Shown piece by piece: positions 8,111 to 19,397 of a DNA stretch of 22,562 bases. Position 1 is the stretch's first letter. Each line of letters opens with the position of its first letter. Under the pieces are notes generated by a model. It saw only the letters and a list, made by a program, of their open reading frames with translations, made no database searches and was not told the DNA's origin. Source of the DNA: Phaeoceros laevis (Eukaryota > Anthocerotophyta > Anthocerotopsida > Notothyladales); NCBI GenBank assembly GCA_049999765.1, contig JBNGIQ010002743.1, forward strand, positions 1 through 22,562, written 5' to 3'. Both the position numbers and the translations under genes were made by a program.

Positions 8111-8124
8111 GCGCCGCTTCCTAA

Positions 8125-9833
8125 GCAGACCGGAACATAACAATGCGCTACGGAGAAACTGGTGTCGCTCCATTTGCTCAAACAGTTGCCGCCACTGCCT
8201 AAAACGGCTGGTGTAAGGAGCACCCTAAAGGCAGCAGCAAGCCGCAGAGAAAACAGAACGCCCGGGGTTTCACACCATAGGAAACAACCTCCTCCGGCAA
8301 TCGGTTAGACCGAAATACTGTCACTGCTTGGCATTTCGACCACACAGTCTTGTGGTGGGTAGCGTCCTAGCCTAGTGTGCATTAGGTAATCGACAGAGGC
8401 CAGGTTCAGTCCTGTCTCGTTCTCGTTTGGGTGTGGGAAACGAATCAGGGAGGCCTTCCGTGTGCGCGTATTTTCAACGTCCAAACTAATGATGCTTCTT
8501 TTGGGAATGTCAACTGCGAGGTTTTCGAGCATTCTTTTATCTCTAGTAAGGGTGGACTATATGGGCCCCCTACCTCATATGGCTTCTCTTTCTTAGGGGT
8601 TTGGGCTGTGTCTTTACTTGTGCATAGAATATGGGCATGTTTCACTTCCTTGTACTGCCCATTTGTCAGGCATGTATGGCTTAAAAGAAATCCTCTTACA
8701 ACCTATACAATGGTGAAGCAAGCCAATGACCCAAATTTCGTGACGAGCCAGACCACATCTTTAACATTGCATCAGTTCGGTAGCCATTGCACCTTGCAGC
8801 GTCAGAAGGCCAGCAACAATTGCCTTGTCCGCAGAACAAATCGACAAGACAATATGGCCTAGGATGGAGCACACCGGCCAGAATGGGTACGCTACGAGAA
8901 TTTTTGCTGAGCTCCAAGGACACGAACATGTGCCTCGATTACAAAACCAACAAGCAACAATCAGCATTCTAACCGAGCATCATCACCAGACCTCGAGCTC
9001 ACATCACCACCAGATCACATAGAGAGCTCGCAGAGGAGCTACCGTTGAACCGTCCTGCTGCGAGGCCCGTTTTAGCCCGCTGCCTGCCTGCCCAGTACTC
9101 ACCACCACGAGCCACGCGGGCCTGCATCACCCGCAGGAGGGTCGCTGCAATGCGGGCGCCACCATGGAGGCGTGTTGCCCCGACCCCGCAGTGTCTGGCT
9201 GGTAGGCGAGCCGCCCCCTACTGATGGCTCGAAGGTGCTGTTGCTGGCTCAAAGCCAGGCCGCCCCCTTCCCAGATTGGGCCTGGCGTGAAGGCTAGACC
9301 CCACCGGCATCCCAATCAGGCCCTCCTAGCTTGCAACTCTCGGCAGAATCAAGCACCTTGCAACGATGAAGATGGGGCCGGCCCGCCTAGACCAAGCGCT
9401 GGAAACATTCAAGATACCGCCCTAAACCCTGCCTCCTCCCCCATGAGCGCTAACCTAGGAGAGCTACCATCGCAAACGACAGATTGACGGACTTCTCATG
9501 TGAGGGCGCTTTTCAGGGAAACGACCATCACAGCGCCTCTTCTTGCAAGGACGACCTAGAAGCGCGCCCGCACCTGACCTAACCAGGACCTATCGGTCAA
9601 GCCATAGCACTTAGAAACTCGCGCAGGAAGTTGCAAGTAAATAGATGAAGAAATGCCAAATCGAGGACACTTCGCCGCTAAAAAGCTCGGGCCTACGGGC
9701 CAAGCGTACATGTGTACATTGTACCCTTTTCCAAATCAATATCATCCCACTGAAAACAGAGAAGGGTCAACTTGCCATTGCTGCTTCCTAAGTTCAATCC
9801 CTTCAGATACAAGAGACACCGAGTGGGACGAGA
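8125..9833. other. Long gene-poor stretch
   Basis: About 1.7 kb between the broken ankyrin gene and the stop of the mitochondrial carrier. Open frames here are short, mostly lack ATG starts and match nothing I know. The segment about 8350-8415 has a faint tRNA-like look (GGTAGCGTCCTAG followed by AGGTTCAGTCCT) that could be a SINE head, but the arms do not pair well. The part 9040-9560 is more GC-rich. No terminal repeats or transposase motifs were found. Confidence 0.4.
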
Positions 9834-11240
9834 TTACCGAGTAACGACAAGCAAGTCTTTGCAAGTTTCGTAGAACATCCATGAAAGGCCAGACGATGGC
9901 ATCACCTTCAGGCAGCTGGCCCCAACACCCCTGTACCATCCCTTGACACCTTCCTCCAGGAAAATGCTTTTAAGAACAGTGACCATGTTGGGCTTCAGCC
10001 CTGCAAATCTACCAAACCTTCCTACCATCATCCTCTTCCTGGCTACTTCCAGAGGAAAAGTTGCCACACTGGAGCCGAGCCCTGTGCAGATAAAACCACA
10101 TGGCATCAGAGGATGGTCTGGATACAATCCTCTGTTAAACAGAAGTGCAACGTGAAGAGAAACCAACTGCAAAACCTCGTATCAGAACATTTACCTGCGA
10201 AAGCTCCAACGATAAGTGTCTCCCATGGTGCTAAAGTGACCTTGTCAGTGGACCTACGGTACGTTACATTCAAAAAGTCGTAGAGTGCGTAGTAAGCTGC
10301 GCTGTATGGGATCAAACCAACCATCGTGGGGGCCAGACCTCTGTACATGGCACGCATCCCCTCTTCCTGGACAATCTTCTGCAGTGCATGCCATATGTTT
10401 TGGTAGGCTCCTGTATTTACAGTAAAACGGTCCTGTAGCACACAAATATTAGCTGACGGGCTCAAAGACATCAGTTAGTTTGAGATATAACACGACACAT
10501 GAATTGCACCAACAGCTACCTTCAAAACCTCCAGAGGGTAACAAGAAAGGGTGCTGACAACACCAGCAACGGCACCAGAAACAGCAGGAACACTTATCCA
10601 CTGTACAGGCACAGCAATCCTCTTATCAAAGAGGCGGATACGAGGTGGCCCTTCCACCTCCCACTGCTCCTGTAAGGAAACCAAAGCCCGCTTTGTCGCC
10701 TCAAACGTGCAAAGCTCGATAGCTTGACAAGGAGCCGTCCGAAATGCATTGATGCCATTGCCAACCCACAGACCTCGCCAGCCTTGGACCCGCACGATCT
10801 CTCTTAGGTTACCATAAATGTCTGGTTGGCCAACACCTACGATCAGCCTTGTCCTGCACACTTTAACAAGCTGGACCGTTAGCATTGCGTGCTCTGCACT
10901 GATACATTTGAAGGACCGTACCATGCTGCCACAGTCCAAAATTACCTCACGGTTTCAAGGGGAGCTACAACAGTTTTGGACAAGCCGCCTGAAGCTGCTC
11001 CACTTGCGAATTCTCTAAAAGCCTGAGCTTCGAATCCGGCCTTTCTACAACAGAACCGTCAAAGTTCAGCAAAAAGAGAACGGCCAAGTTCTTTCAAGCT
11101 GGTCTGTCGCAAGAATAGGAAAGAGATGCAAGGGCAGGCACTCAGTGTCTCACCCTGATGTCTTCCCAAAAGCGAGAACTCTGAACACGGAGTAAGTTGG
11201 TCACACTTTCCTCTTCAGACTGTGACTTCTTTGTGCCCAT
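9834..11240 (-). CDS. BTL1: Mitochondrial carrier, BTL1-like adenine nucleotide transporter
   Basis: Five exons, complement of 11154-11240, 10946-11040, 10520-10853, 10195-10432 and 9834-10081 (stop TAA 9834-9836), with GT-AG introns, encode 333 residues. All three carrier signatures are present: APLETVR (55-61), YPLEVLK (166-172) and FPLEVAR (260-266). Segments such as TRLIVGVG, WVGNGINAFRTAPCQAIEL, YRGLAPTMVGLIPYSAAYYA and GASCLKVMPSSGLSWMFYE match the Brittle1-like BTL1 subgroup as I recall it. Such carriers have six membrane helices in the inner mitochondrial membrane and are predicted to move adenine nucleotides. Substrate is inferred from family only. The core (exons 2-5) is secure. Exon 1 (29 residues, no clear presequence) is less sure because its partner acceptor (AAAG before GCC at 11040) is a weak one. 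Confidence 0.9.
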
Positions 11241-13415
11241 CCTGCTTCTGCAGCTTCAAAATCCCGTCCTTCTGACACACCCCGAGACCAGAAGTTTCCT
11301 TCTCACTCCAATTTGACAGGGGTAATGCAGCCTGACACCAAAGTATATTCACAGGCGGCCTACATCATCGCTCACAGAGACGTCATTCACAACTCTAACT
11401 CCACCGCTGGTGCAGTCATCGGCGACTCCAGCTTCTCTCGCAGCTCATGGTCCGCTAAAGACCTGACATTTCGCTACCGCAAAGCTTTTCCTACTCCTTT
11501 ACACCCGCAATTGCGTCCGTTCCTCCGCCTCCATCTCAGCCGCAGAGATCTTACAGCGGTAAGGGCAGCTCACTTCTACCAGCCTACTTCATTCTGACAA
11601 AACAGCTGCAATTCTTCCCACCGTCGTCATCCTGCATTTATATACAGACCAGCCAGCTACGGAAATGCGGGCTTTAGCTCGAAGTCCCTCCACAGCCTGG
11701 AAAAATCCTTCTTGCGTATTGCTAGCACACTCTTGCTAGCCTAATTGCACAAAAGCCACCTCAAGAACAACACCAAGATAGTGCGACTCCGGATGCCAAA
11801 CCGAACTTCACAAAGTTGTAGAAACAATCACGCCCCAGAGAGTCCAGGCCATTCACCGACAAGCCGCATCAAATCCTGGAGTCGAACATGCGCGGCGGTG
11901 ACACAGGTGTAAAGTACTTTTGAACAAACATGGAAAGCCCTAGAACAGCAGTTGAAGCCAGCTTTTCCCTCCAGTTTGTCCAAGGCGTGCAAGACAAGCT
12001 GGCCCACAAAATACTCACATTGTGCCACGTCACCTGTCTTGGAACGTGCATGACGGCTATCGCATCATGGCATGAAAATTGATTGCACTTTGGAGTCCCC
12101 TCGACGGGCTCCTCGGCAAAAGTTCCAACTTCGAACAACCCTCGAGTTAAGTGGCGAATGTGATCGATATGGCATCGTGATTTGAAAACTTCGGCAGTTC
12201 GATCAAGCGCACCGAATCACCGATCCTGGCAATATGAAAGGTTCCGTAAGTTGGGTGTTTTCGGCAAAGTCCAGCCAGGGCATCGGCTACAACTTCCAAC
12301 ACCCGGCGCAAACTCGGTTCAGCTTCATACCGGGTTCACACTGGCTCACCTTGTTGGAGACGCCTGACACAAAATACGTGAAACCCACAAGTTGTCGGGA
12401 TAACAGCGAAGAGCTCCGCAGAGGTGCCATCTAGGCTGAAGGGAATGATGGGAGTGACAACCACTCAAGAGTGACCGTAATCGTTGGTACGACGGGTGGG
12501 TTACACTGGTGGTAGGCGAAGGAGGAGGGACGCAGCAAGCGAGTAGTCATGCCAGAACCACGGGCAATGTGTCAGTACTCAGCTAACTCATCAGCTAATG
12601 CCATGGCAGCTATTCTGGTTGTCAGAATGCGTCTGCCCAGGAGGAGACTTTGGGCACTGTGACAACATCGGATGGTAACTGGCACCCTAGCAAGGTTCAG
12701 GGCACCCACGGCTTGCGAAGCTGTCCATTTTCACATAGTTTCCCGGACAGTCCCGCCTTCATTAGTCCTCATGTGCTACCTTGCTACAGCTCCTTGAATT
12801 CAGGTGGATTATCCTGGCAGTCCCAGGGAGGCCTCTCCATCCGCAGCGTCCCATGCAGCCAGCTCCAACTCCACTCTTCGAAGGAAGCTTGTGCCGATTG
12901 TGACGGCGGCCATAGACGGCTTGTGCTGTGCTGCCAGCAGGACACAGACTGTCTTCTTGTTCAACGGGTAATTATCAAACCTGCTTTAAGCGTCAGCTCA
13001 GCTCTTACGCTCGCCACATTACACGGTGGAGGTTGCGGAGTCTCAAATGATTCCTCCGCGTGACGGGCAGATATCGAAAAAAACATAACGCCATAAATGT
13101 ACGAACTCCTACAGGTCTTCGCGGGCACCTCCAAGAGCTGGTGTGCTAGGAGTCCAGTTCCGGGCTCCAGCGCCGAAACCTCTCAGCATTCTTACACTCT
13201 TGCCGGTGCACGATCCGGGTCCTCAAGAACATGCAGTAGCGCACAGGCCCCATTGGTAGCGTACACTGTGATAACAGCTTTCCCATCGAAGAGTCGAGCT
13301 AAGAGGAGAGGGAACAGCGGGTATTTGTCTGCAGATCGGTCTGTCTGCCCTAACTTCAGGTATTTTCCAGTGAAAAAAGGCCGCAACCTTGAGAGCGGGA
13401 GCTGGAGGCAGAAGC
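11241..13415. other. Divergent intergenic region between BTL1-like and RPN2 genes
   Basis: About 2.2 kb between two start codons that face away from each other. It should hold both promoters and 5' leaders. The longest open frames (11325-11597 and 12650-13063, both +) show no known domain, and the second has no ATG. I see no RNA gene or mobile element. Confidence 0.5.
11637..11644 (-). promoter_or_regulatory. Candidate TATA box of the BTL1-like gene
   Basis: TATATAAA reads on the minus strand about 400 nt upstream of the carrier start codon. The distance implies a long 5' UTR or a 5' UTR intron, so the assignment is tentative. Confidence 0.4.
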
Positions 13416-16400
13416 ATGAGTTTGAGCACGCCAATTCGGCCCGCGCAATGGCGGGTGGGCGCTGTAGGGGGAGTGGCTCCCCTGCTGGCCATGCTACAGG
13501 AGGAGCACCCAGTGCTCAAGGGTCACGCGCTGACTTACCTCAATGTGATGGTGGATCAGTTTTGGCCCCAAATTTCCTCCTACATCACCACTATGTACGT
13601 ACTTCTCCCCAATATTGTTCATGGCCGCAGTTTGCTGTGTTCTATTCTGGACTGTGTGTTTTATCTTCTAGGATTTAAGGTACTCCATTTTGTAGCGGAA
13701 TTGCGGTGGGCTTCCGTAAATTTCTGAACCGTGTCTTGTTTGCATCGCTGCAGCGAGAGCCTATATGAAGATGAGCGCTTTGACAAGAACCAGTTAGCAG
13801 CGCTCGTGGCCTCCAAGGTTCGAGGTTTTGGCTTGGTTTAGGGCGTTTTAAAAGTGAATTTGTCAATTAGCACACTGAAAGGGTCTTGTCTGAGCAGGTG
13901 TTTTATTATCTTGGAGAGTTGAACGATTCTCGTATTTATGCCCTGGCTGCTGGACCTCTCTTTGATGTCAGAGAAGAGTCTGAGTATGTGCAGACCCTGG
14001 TTGGTGAGTTGCAGCTTTGTACAATGGTGCTGTGCTCATTGAGGTCTATCGACTGGAAAATGCTTTTGGTTGATTGGTGCAATTTTGGGCTGTTCGAGAC
14101 ACGATGTATTGTCTTGGAGTCAAGTAATGTTGCTTTTTCGTCTCGCAGCGAAGTGCATCGATGAGTATGCTGCGGTTAATGCCAAGGTGGCTGATGCCAT
14201 GGAAGAAGCTCCTCCACCAGATCCCAAGCTGGAGGCCATTGTGGAAAGGATGTTGGACAAGTAGGCCCCCTCTCCTTGTTTGACTAATATCTGACGAGCC
14301 AGATCTACTGTTTCTTATGGGAGACCACTGAGGTTTTCCAACCAGCTTTTACAGCCTTTTTAGATTCATGACCAGGTTTAGTCATTTATTGGCCATAGTT
14401 GCTGAATCTCAGGCTTTGTATGGGACAGGTGGTTGTATTGACAGTGTCGTGACAATAGGTGCTTGGCAGACGGAAAATTCCAGCAAGCTATGGGCATTGC
14501 ACTTGAGTGTCACAGGCTGGATAAGCTGGAGGAGGCCATTTTGAAGAGTGATAATGTGCATGCTATGTTAGCCTACTGCCTTCGCCTGTCACAAACATTT
14601 GTGACTGGAAGGATGTATCGTGAAGTGGTATAACTGGAGTTCTAAGCCTTAACCCCACAAGGAAACAGTAAAGGGCAGTAGGATAATCTAGCTCATTGAG
14701 GGATGTCTGTGCTGATTTTCTTTACTGGATTTGGCAGGTCCTTCACTTTCTTGTTAAGATCTATCAAAGCCTTCAAGTTCCAGACTATTTGAGCATCTGC
14801 CAGTGCCTTATGTTTTTGGACGATCCAGGAACTGTAGCCAGCATTCTTGACAACCTCATTAGGGGAGGAAAGGTATGCACGGGATCATCTCTGACTAACA
14901 ACATGTTCTATAAGTTGTCATGTTCTGACTTCATTCTCTGACCAGCATTGTGCCCGCAGGTTGATGCTCTAATGGCTTGTCAAGTGGCTTTTGATCTATT
15001 TGAAAATGAGTATCAGCATTTTTTGCTGGATGTGAGAGATCGGTTGCCAGATCCACAGCCTGCCTCCTCTGCGGCTCCAGTTGATGATAGTGTCCTCCCT
15101 ACAGTAGAAAATGGTGTGAGCACCTCTGTGAACGCATTGCCTGCTGCAATGGACACCTCAGAAGCTGCACAGCCCTTGCTCGCAGATGTCACTGAGACGA
15201 ATGAGGCAACAGAAAAGCTGGAATCTCCTGATTATATAGAGAGGCTGGCACAGTTGAAAGGGATTCTTAGTGGGGAGACGCCTATCAACCTAACCCTCCA
15301 GTTCCTCTACAGTCACAATCGGTAATGTTGTGTTGATCTCAACAAGTTGCTAGGACTCAAGAAGTGCAGTTGACTTCGTTGCATCTCTCTAGAGTGCATT
15401 GTTTCTACAAGGAGTTGATGTGTTTCGTTGAATTCATGTTGTTGCATATTTATGGGACAGATCAGATCTACTGATCTTGAAGACTATTAAGCAGTCTGTG
15501 GAAATGCGCAATAGTGTTTGTCACAGTGCAACCATATACTCCAATGCCATCATGCATGCTGGCACTACAGTAGACACGTTCCTCCGGGAGAATCTGGTAA
15601 GTAGAGTTCCTGTCCTTGTTGGTTGCTCCTCTGAATAGCGTGTCATAAGTCAGGAGTCCAGCTTGTCTGAATGTAGGAACTCTGTTGAACTTCCGGAGAA
15701 CTGAAGCTGAGTTTACATGCAGGATTGGTTGAGTAGGGCAACAAACTGGGCAAAGTTTAGTGCAACTGCTGGTCTTGGTGTTATACATCGAGGTCATTTG
15801 CAACAGGGTCGAGCACTCATGGCCCCATATCTGCCACAAAATGGTGGTACTGGTGGTGGGAGTCCTTACTCAGAGGGTGGAGCACTTTATGCCCTTGGGC
15901 TTATTCATGCCAATCATGGAGAGGGCATTAAGCAGTTTCTGTTGGAGAGTTTGCGGAATACTAATAACGAGGTATGCATGCTGTTGCCCACATACAGTCT
16001 TGAGACAATGGAGCTCGTTTGTATTGTTGGTTCTAAACATATGAAAGCATCTTGTAGGTCATCCAGCATGGTGCGTGCTTAGGACTAGGTCTTGCAGCCC
16101 TGGGAACTGCAGATGAGGAGATATATGAAGATGTGAAAGGTGTCCTGTACACGGATAGTGCTGTTGCGGGAGAGGCTGCTGGGATTAGCATGGGTCTATT
16201 AATGGTCGGCACAGCTTCTGAAAAGGCCGGGGAGATGCTTGCATATGCTCATGACACCCAGCATGAAAAAATCATAAGGTATGGATTAGTGAGTTTTGCA
16301 GCCTGACAGAATTGGGGGAAGTCCTACGTGATGAATTGTGCCTTTGTTTAGGATCTGTGATAGTAGAGTACTTGATTTTTTGAATATGAACTATCGTGAA

Positions 16401-18099
16401 TGGGATGCTTTCTGTCAATTGAGTTGCTCTCTGCTTGGTGGGCAGAGGCTTGGCTTTGGGGATTGCACTTGTAGTTTACGGACGTGAGGAACAGGCTGAT
16501 ACGCTGATAGAGCAGTTAACGAGAGATCAGGACCCAATATTGCGATATGGAGGAATGTATGCACTTGCTTTGGCTTACAAGGGTACTGCGAACAGTAGTG
16601 CAATTCGACAGCTACTTCACTATGCTGTCTCTGATGTCAGCGACGACGTCAGGAGGACTGCTGTAATGGCACTTGGGTTTGTACTTTGTGGTGAGCCTGA
16701 GCAGGTAGGTGACCTGGTTTTATGGCCAGTAATTTGCTACTTCTCAGCCTTCAATTGATGATACTAACATCGGGGTTGTATCATGTGATTTGCAGACACC
16801 ACGCATTGTTTCCCTGCTTGCAGAATCTTATAATGGCCATGTCCGCTATGGGGCAGCCATGGCCGTGGGTATATCATGTGCTGGGTCAGCTAGCAGTGAA
16901 GCGATCTCTCTGCTGGAGCCACTCACTTCAGATGCAGTCGATTTTGTAAGGCAAGGTGCCCTTATCGCCATGGCTATGGTCCTCATGCAGACAACAGAGA
17001 CTCGTGAGCCTCGCGTTGCAAGTTTTAGGTAAGGAACACATTGTGTGGCTATGACCTGCATCCAATTTGTTTTGTCCGCATATTTTAACTCTCAAAATCG
17101 TGTGAAGGCGCCAATTAGAGAAGATTATTCAGGACAAACATGAAGATACAATGAGCAAAATGGGGGCAATACTTGCCTTCGGCATTCTAGATGCAGGTGG
17201 TCGAAATGTTGGTATAAAGCTTCAGTCAAGGACTGGGCACGACCGAGTTACAGCTGTGGTGGGCATGGCTGTATTCAGTCAGTTTTGGTATTGGTACCCA
17301 TTGATCTACTTCATCAGCCTGTCATTTGCGCCAACAGCATTTATCGGCCTCAATTCCAAGTTACAAATGCCTAAATTCAAGTTTTTGTCGGAAGCACCTC
17401 CACAGATGTTTGGTTACCCGCCTTCTACTGCTCCCCCTACCACGACTTCAGCCATCAAGTTGCCCACTGCTGTTCTGTCTACTTCAGCTAAGGCGAAAGT
17501 GAGGGCTAAGAAGGATACAGATGCCAAGGCTGCAGCTGGCAAGGCCCCTGCCCAGGAGAGTAGTTCATCACCCCAACCTGAAGGCAATGGATCTGCTGCA
17601 GGTGAAGCAGCAGGAGAAAGTTCGACAGCATCTGCTGAGGAGTCGAGTGCTAAAGGGAAAGACGAAGATCACATGGAGGTGAGCGACGACCTTGTTGCAT
17701 TCTGTAAGACCACTTCCTGAACTTCACATAGAAACCAACCATAATTTGCGTTTGCAGGTGGACACTGGTGGAGCTGAGAAGAAAAGCGCAGATGGTGAAG
17801 CGACCTCGGAGGTGTTGAACAACCCAGCCCGGGTCGTTCCTGCACAGGAGAAGTACATCAGGTTTCCGGAGGGCTCTCGTTATCAACCTCTGAAACGATC
17901 ACCATCGGGTTTTGTCATGCTCAGAGACACAGAACCGACGGAGCCCGTTGAACTCGTGTCCAGCGATGCCCCTGCTTCGGCGACTCCGGCTGCTACTGCA
18001 GCAGTACCCGCTGCTCCCGCAGACACGTCCTCCGCCACTGCAATGGCTGTGGACGATTGTGAACCAGCCCCTCCTGAGCCATTTGATTACACCCCATGA
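13416..18099 (+). CDS. RPN2: 26S proteasome regulatory subunit RPN2 (PSMD1)
   Basis: Fourteen exons join in frame: 13416-13594, 13754-13817, 13898-14003, 14149-14260, 14459-14627, 14738-14872, 14960-15321, 15461-15596, 15723-15971, 16058-16278, 16446-16704, 16796-17028, 17108-17678, 17758-18099. All introns have GT-AG ends, and the total is 1046 codons including the stop (1045 aa). RPN2 is the largest lid/base scaffold of the 19S particle and supports RPN1, RPN13 and the ATPase ring. The N-terminal helical part includes DQFWPQISS and [14 protein letters not shown]. The proteasome/cyclosome repeats fill exons 9-13, for example [57 protein letters not shown] and [34 protein letters not shown] and a Lys/Glu/Ala-rich linker follow, then [13 protein letters not shown]. 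Length is close to plant RPN2 (about 1000 aa), with a 16-residue N-terminal extension. I see no break. Confidence 0.97.
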
Positions 18100-18776
18100 G
18101 CTTGATATCTGTCGTATTTTGGGGAAACACTTTTCCACCCACGGTGGCACGGCGCGTTGGACAGCTGGATACATATTCATCCATACAACTATTTTGCCGC
18201 GTCCACCTCGGGGAAGAACTAGTAGACTACTGTACTACGACACAATGTGTGAGTTCATTGCTTCACATCCGGGCGAAACCTTTCGGTCCCATCCAGGATC
18301 GCTCTAACAAGTTTGGCTTCCAGTAGGGTTCTAATCCGTGCAGACGACGCCTATTTTAAAGCGAGTACTACCGGTAGTGGCATTTAGTGGCCGGAGCTGA
18401 AGTCAGAATTATTCCTGCCAAAAGGCTTGTTGCAGGTGACGATGTCAGGTTGTCAACCAACAAAATTGGTCATTGATCAGGATGGTCATTGCCTCGATGA
18501 GATGCGTAGATGCAGCAAAAAGTTTGCCTAAACCATTATGGTTCATATTTCAGCATATTAGGGCTAATATACGCCCTGTCCCCTTCGCTTGAACCACAAA
18601 CGTCCAGTCTTTGCCGTTGCTTCTCGCCCGCTCCATATAATTCGCGACGAAGGTGCAGAAATAGCCTAATCTTCCGGGAAAGAAAGCATAGCAGCCGTAG
18701 GAGGAGGATCTTGAGCTGTGGGTCGGGTGCTGCCTGCATTCTGTGTATCACACAGCAGATCCGTCACCTAGCCGGC
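18100..18776. other. Intergenic: RPN2 3' region and upstream of 206-aa gene
   Basis: The first part should be the RPN2 3' UTR. A TATAA at 18636-18640 lies about 140 nt upstream of ATG 18777 and may drive the next gene. An in-frame ATG at 18510 would add 89 residues of low-complexity, Arg-rich sequence to that gene. I treat this as leader sequence. No other feature seen. Confidence 0.45.
18636..18640 (+). promoter_or_regulatory. Candidate TATA box for the 206-aa protein gene
   Basis: TATAA in the context CCATATAATTCG, about 140 nt upstream of the chosen start codon, consistent with a 5' UTR of about 110 nt. If it is the real promoter, translation from the upstream ATG at 18510 is excluded. 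Confidence 0.4.
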
Positions 18777-19397
18777 ATGGAGAAAGAAAGGTTCCCAGGG
18801 ATGGGAGATGGCTCAAGGTGCTTAGGGAGGAACATTTACGACGCCGGCTTTGGCAGGTTCAAGAGCTCCAACGGGGACCGGAAACAGGAAGAATCTCCTC
18901 CGCGGGGTCAAGCCCGCTCGGAGCCTAAGCCTAGGCACACACGCGATTTCCGCCACAAGTACCAAAAGCCAGCGGCACCTTGGAACATGAAGGACCCTAG
19001 CAGGATGCACATGAAGTACACATTTGGCATCAAGATGTCGCCGATCAGCAGGCACCTACAGGGGTATCCTCCGAAGCACTCAATGCATCCGTCGCTCAAG
19101 AACGAACCCCCTCCCAGCTTCCATCGTCGTAGCTCTGAGATCACTGAGATCATGGAGAACCCGATGAGGCTGTGGAAACCATGTGTTGATCCGACTCTTT
19201 ACTACGGCAGGCGCAAAACTGATGCCACTGCTCAATTCCGAGTTATTCCCAAGGCCAACGATCCGAACGAGAGCTCTCCTTGGCATGGCAGATTAGCAAC
19301 CTGGATTACAGACTACTCCTGCCTTGATGAGGAACTGGACAGGGTAGAAAAGCAAAGGGCTCTGCCCAAGGTTCCACAGACACAGCTCTTCTACTGA
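18777..19397 (+). CDS. Basic Pro-rich protein of unknown function, intronless
   Basis: A 206-residue frame from ATG 18777 to TGA 19395-19397. It is rich in Arg, Lys, Pro, His and Tyr, has few hydrophobic runs, no signal peptide and no membrane segment, so it is probably largely disordered. Notable stretches are GRNIYDAGFGRFKSS near the N-terminus, RHTRDFRHKYQKPAAPWNMK, KYTFGIKMSPISRHLQGYPP, MRLWKPCVDPTLYYGRRK and WITDYSCLDEELDRVEKQ near the end. I do not recognise a family. The style, with short Pro/Tyr/Arg motifs in a small basic chain, resembles ciliary microtubule inner proteins, which would make sense in a plant with swimming sperm, but this is speculation. The start is chosen because similarity to ordinary protein composition begins there. 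An alternative ATG at 18510 keeps the same frame. Confidence 0.7.
   Translation: MEKERFPGMGDGSRCLGRNIYDAGFGRFKSSNGDRKQEESPPRGQARSEPKPRHTRDFRHKYQKPAAPWNMKDPSRMHMKYTFGIKMSPISRHLQGYPPKHSMHPSLKNEPPPSFHRRSSEITEIMENPMRLWKPCVDPTLYYGRRKTDATAQFRVIPKANDPNESSPWHGRLATWITDYSCLDEELDRVEKQRALPKVPQTQLFY

Larger units (their letters stand above)
6985..8124 (+). pseudogene. Broken ankyrin-repeat protein gene
   Basis: Pieces of ankyrin-like coding sequence run left to right in different frames. They include NNGVDLYLENKLGLTALNIA (about 7015-7074, stop codon just upstream), SLAQAEEEGDINKV with DLLKSCCRQGHLAI (about 7230-7375), GADLYGARTPEDMTAPLHW (about 7434-7490), RRLMEILLKSGANANPAQTE (about 7650-7710) and YTAMDRAIGFKNKRQVDIV (about 7711-7767). 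The fragments are joined by frame changes, for example one extra base near 7710 and another near 7535, and by in-frame stops. A 38/39-bp tandem duplication at 7389-7465 adds a repeated segment. The last part, 7876-8124, is an uninterrupted frame with SDEEDFGLPSRRRR. Some breaks might be introns (a possible 44-nt one after TTQE near 7846), but the ones inside ankyrin units are best read as decay or sequence error. Confidence 0.55.

Noticed and set aside
8431-8862. 143-codon + strand frame in the gene-poor stretch
   Set aside because: It starts at GTG, has no homology I can recognise and competes with equally long minus-strand frames. No splice or promoter signals support it.
11325-11597. Open frame of about 90 residues on + strand between the carrier and RPN2
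   Set aside because: No known motif, low-complexity Ser/Arg composition, and it overlaps the probable 5' leader of the minus-strand carrier gene.
12650-13063. 137-codon open frame upstream of RPN2
   Set aside because: It begins at TTG and contains no ATG, has no recognisable domain, and is rich in Ser, Cys and His as expected of random reading of this DNA. It is not linked in frame to the RPN2 start.
13416-18099. RPN2 as a pseudogene because of many stops in genomic frame
   Set aside because: All stops fall in introns. The fourteen exons join in frame with GT-AG ends and match the family from end to end.
18510-18776. Upstream in-frame ATG adding 89 residues to the 206-aa protein
   Set aside because: The added part is Arg/Ser/Cys-rich and unlike the rest, and a TATAA at 18636 lies inside it, so it is more likely promoter and leader.
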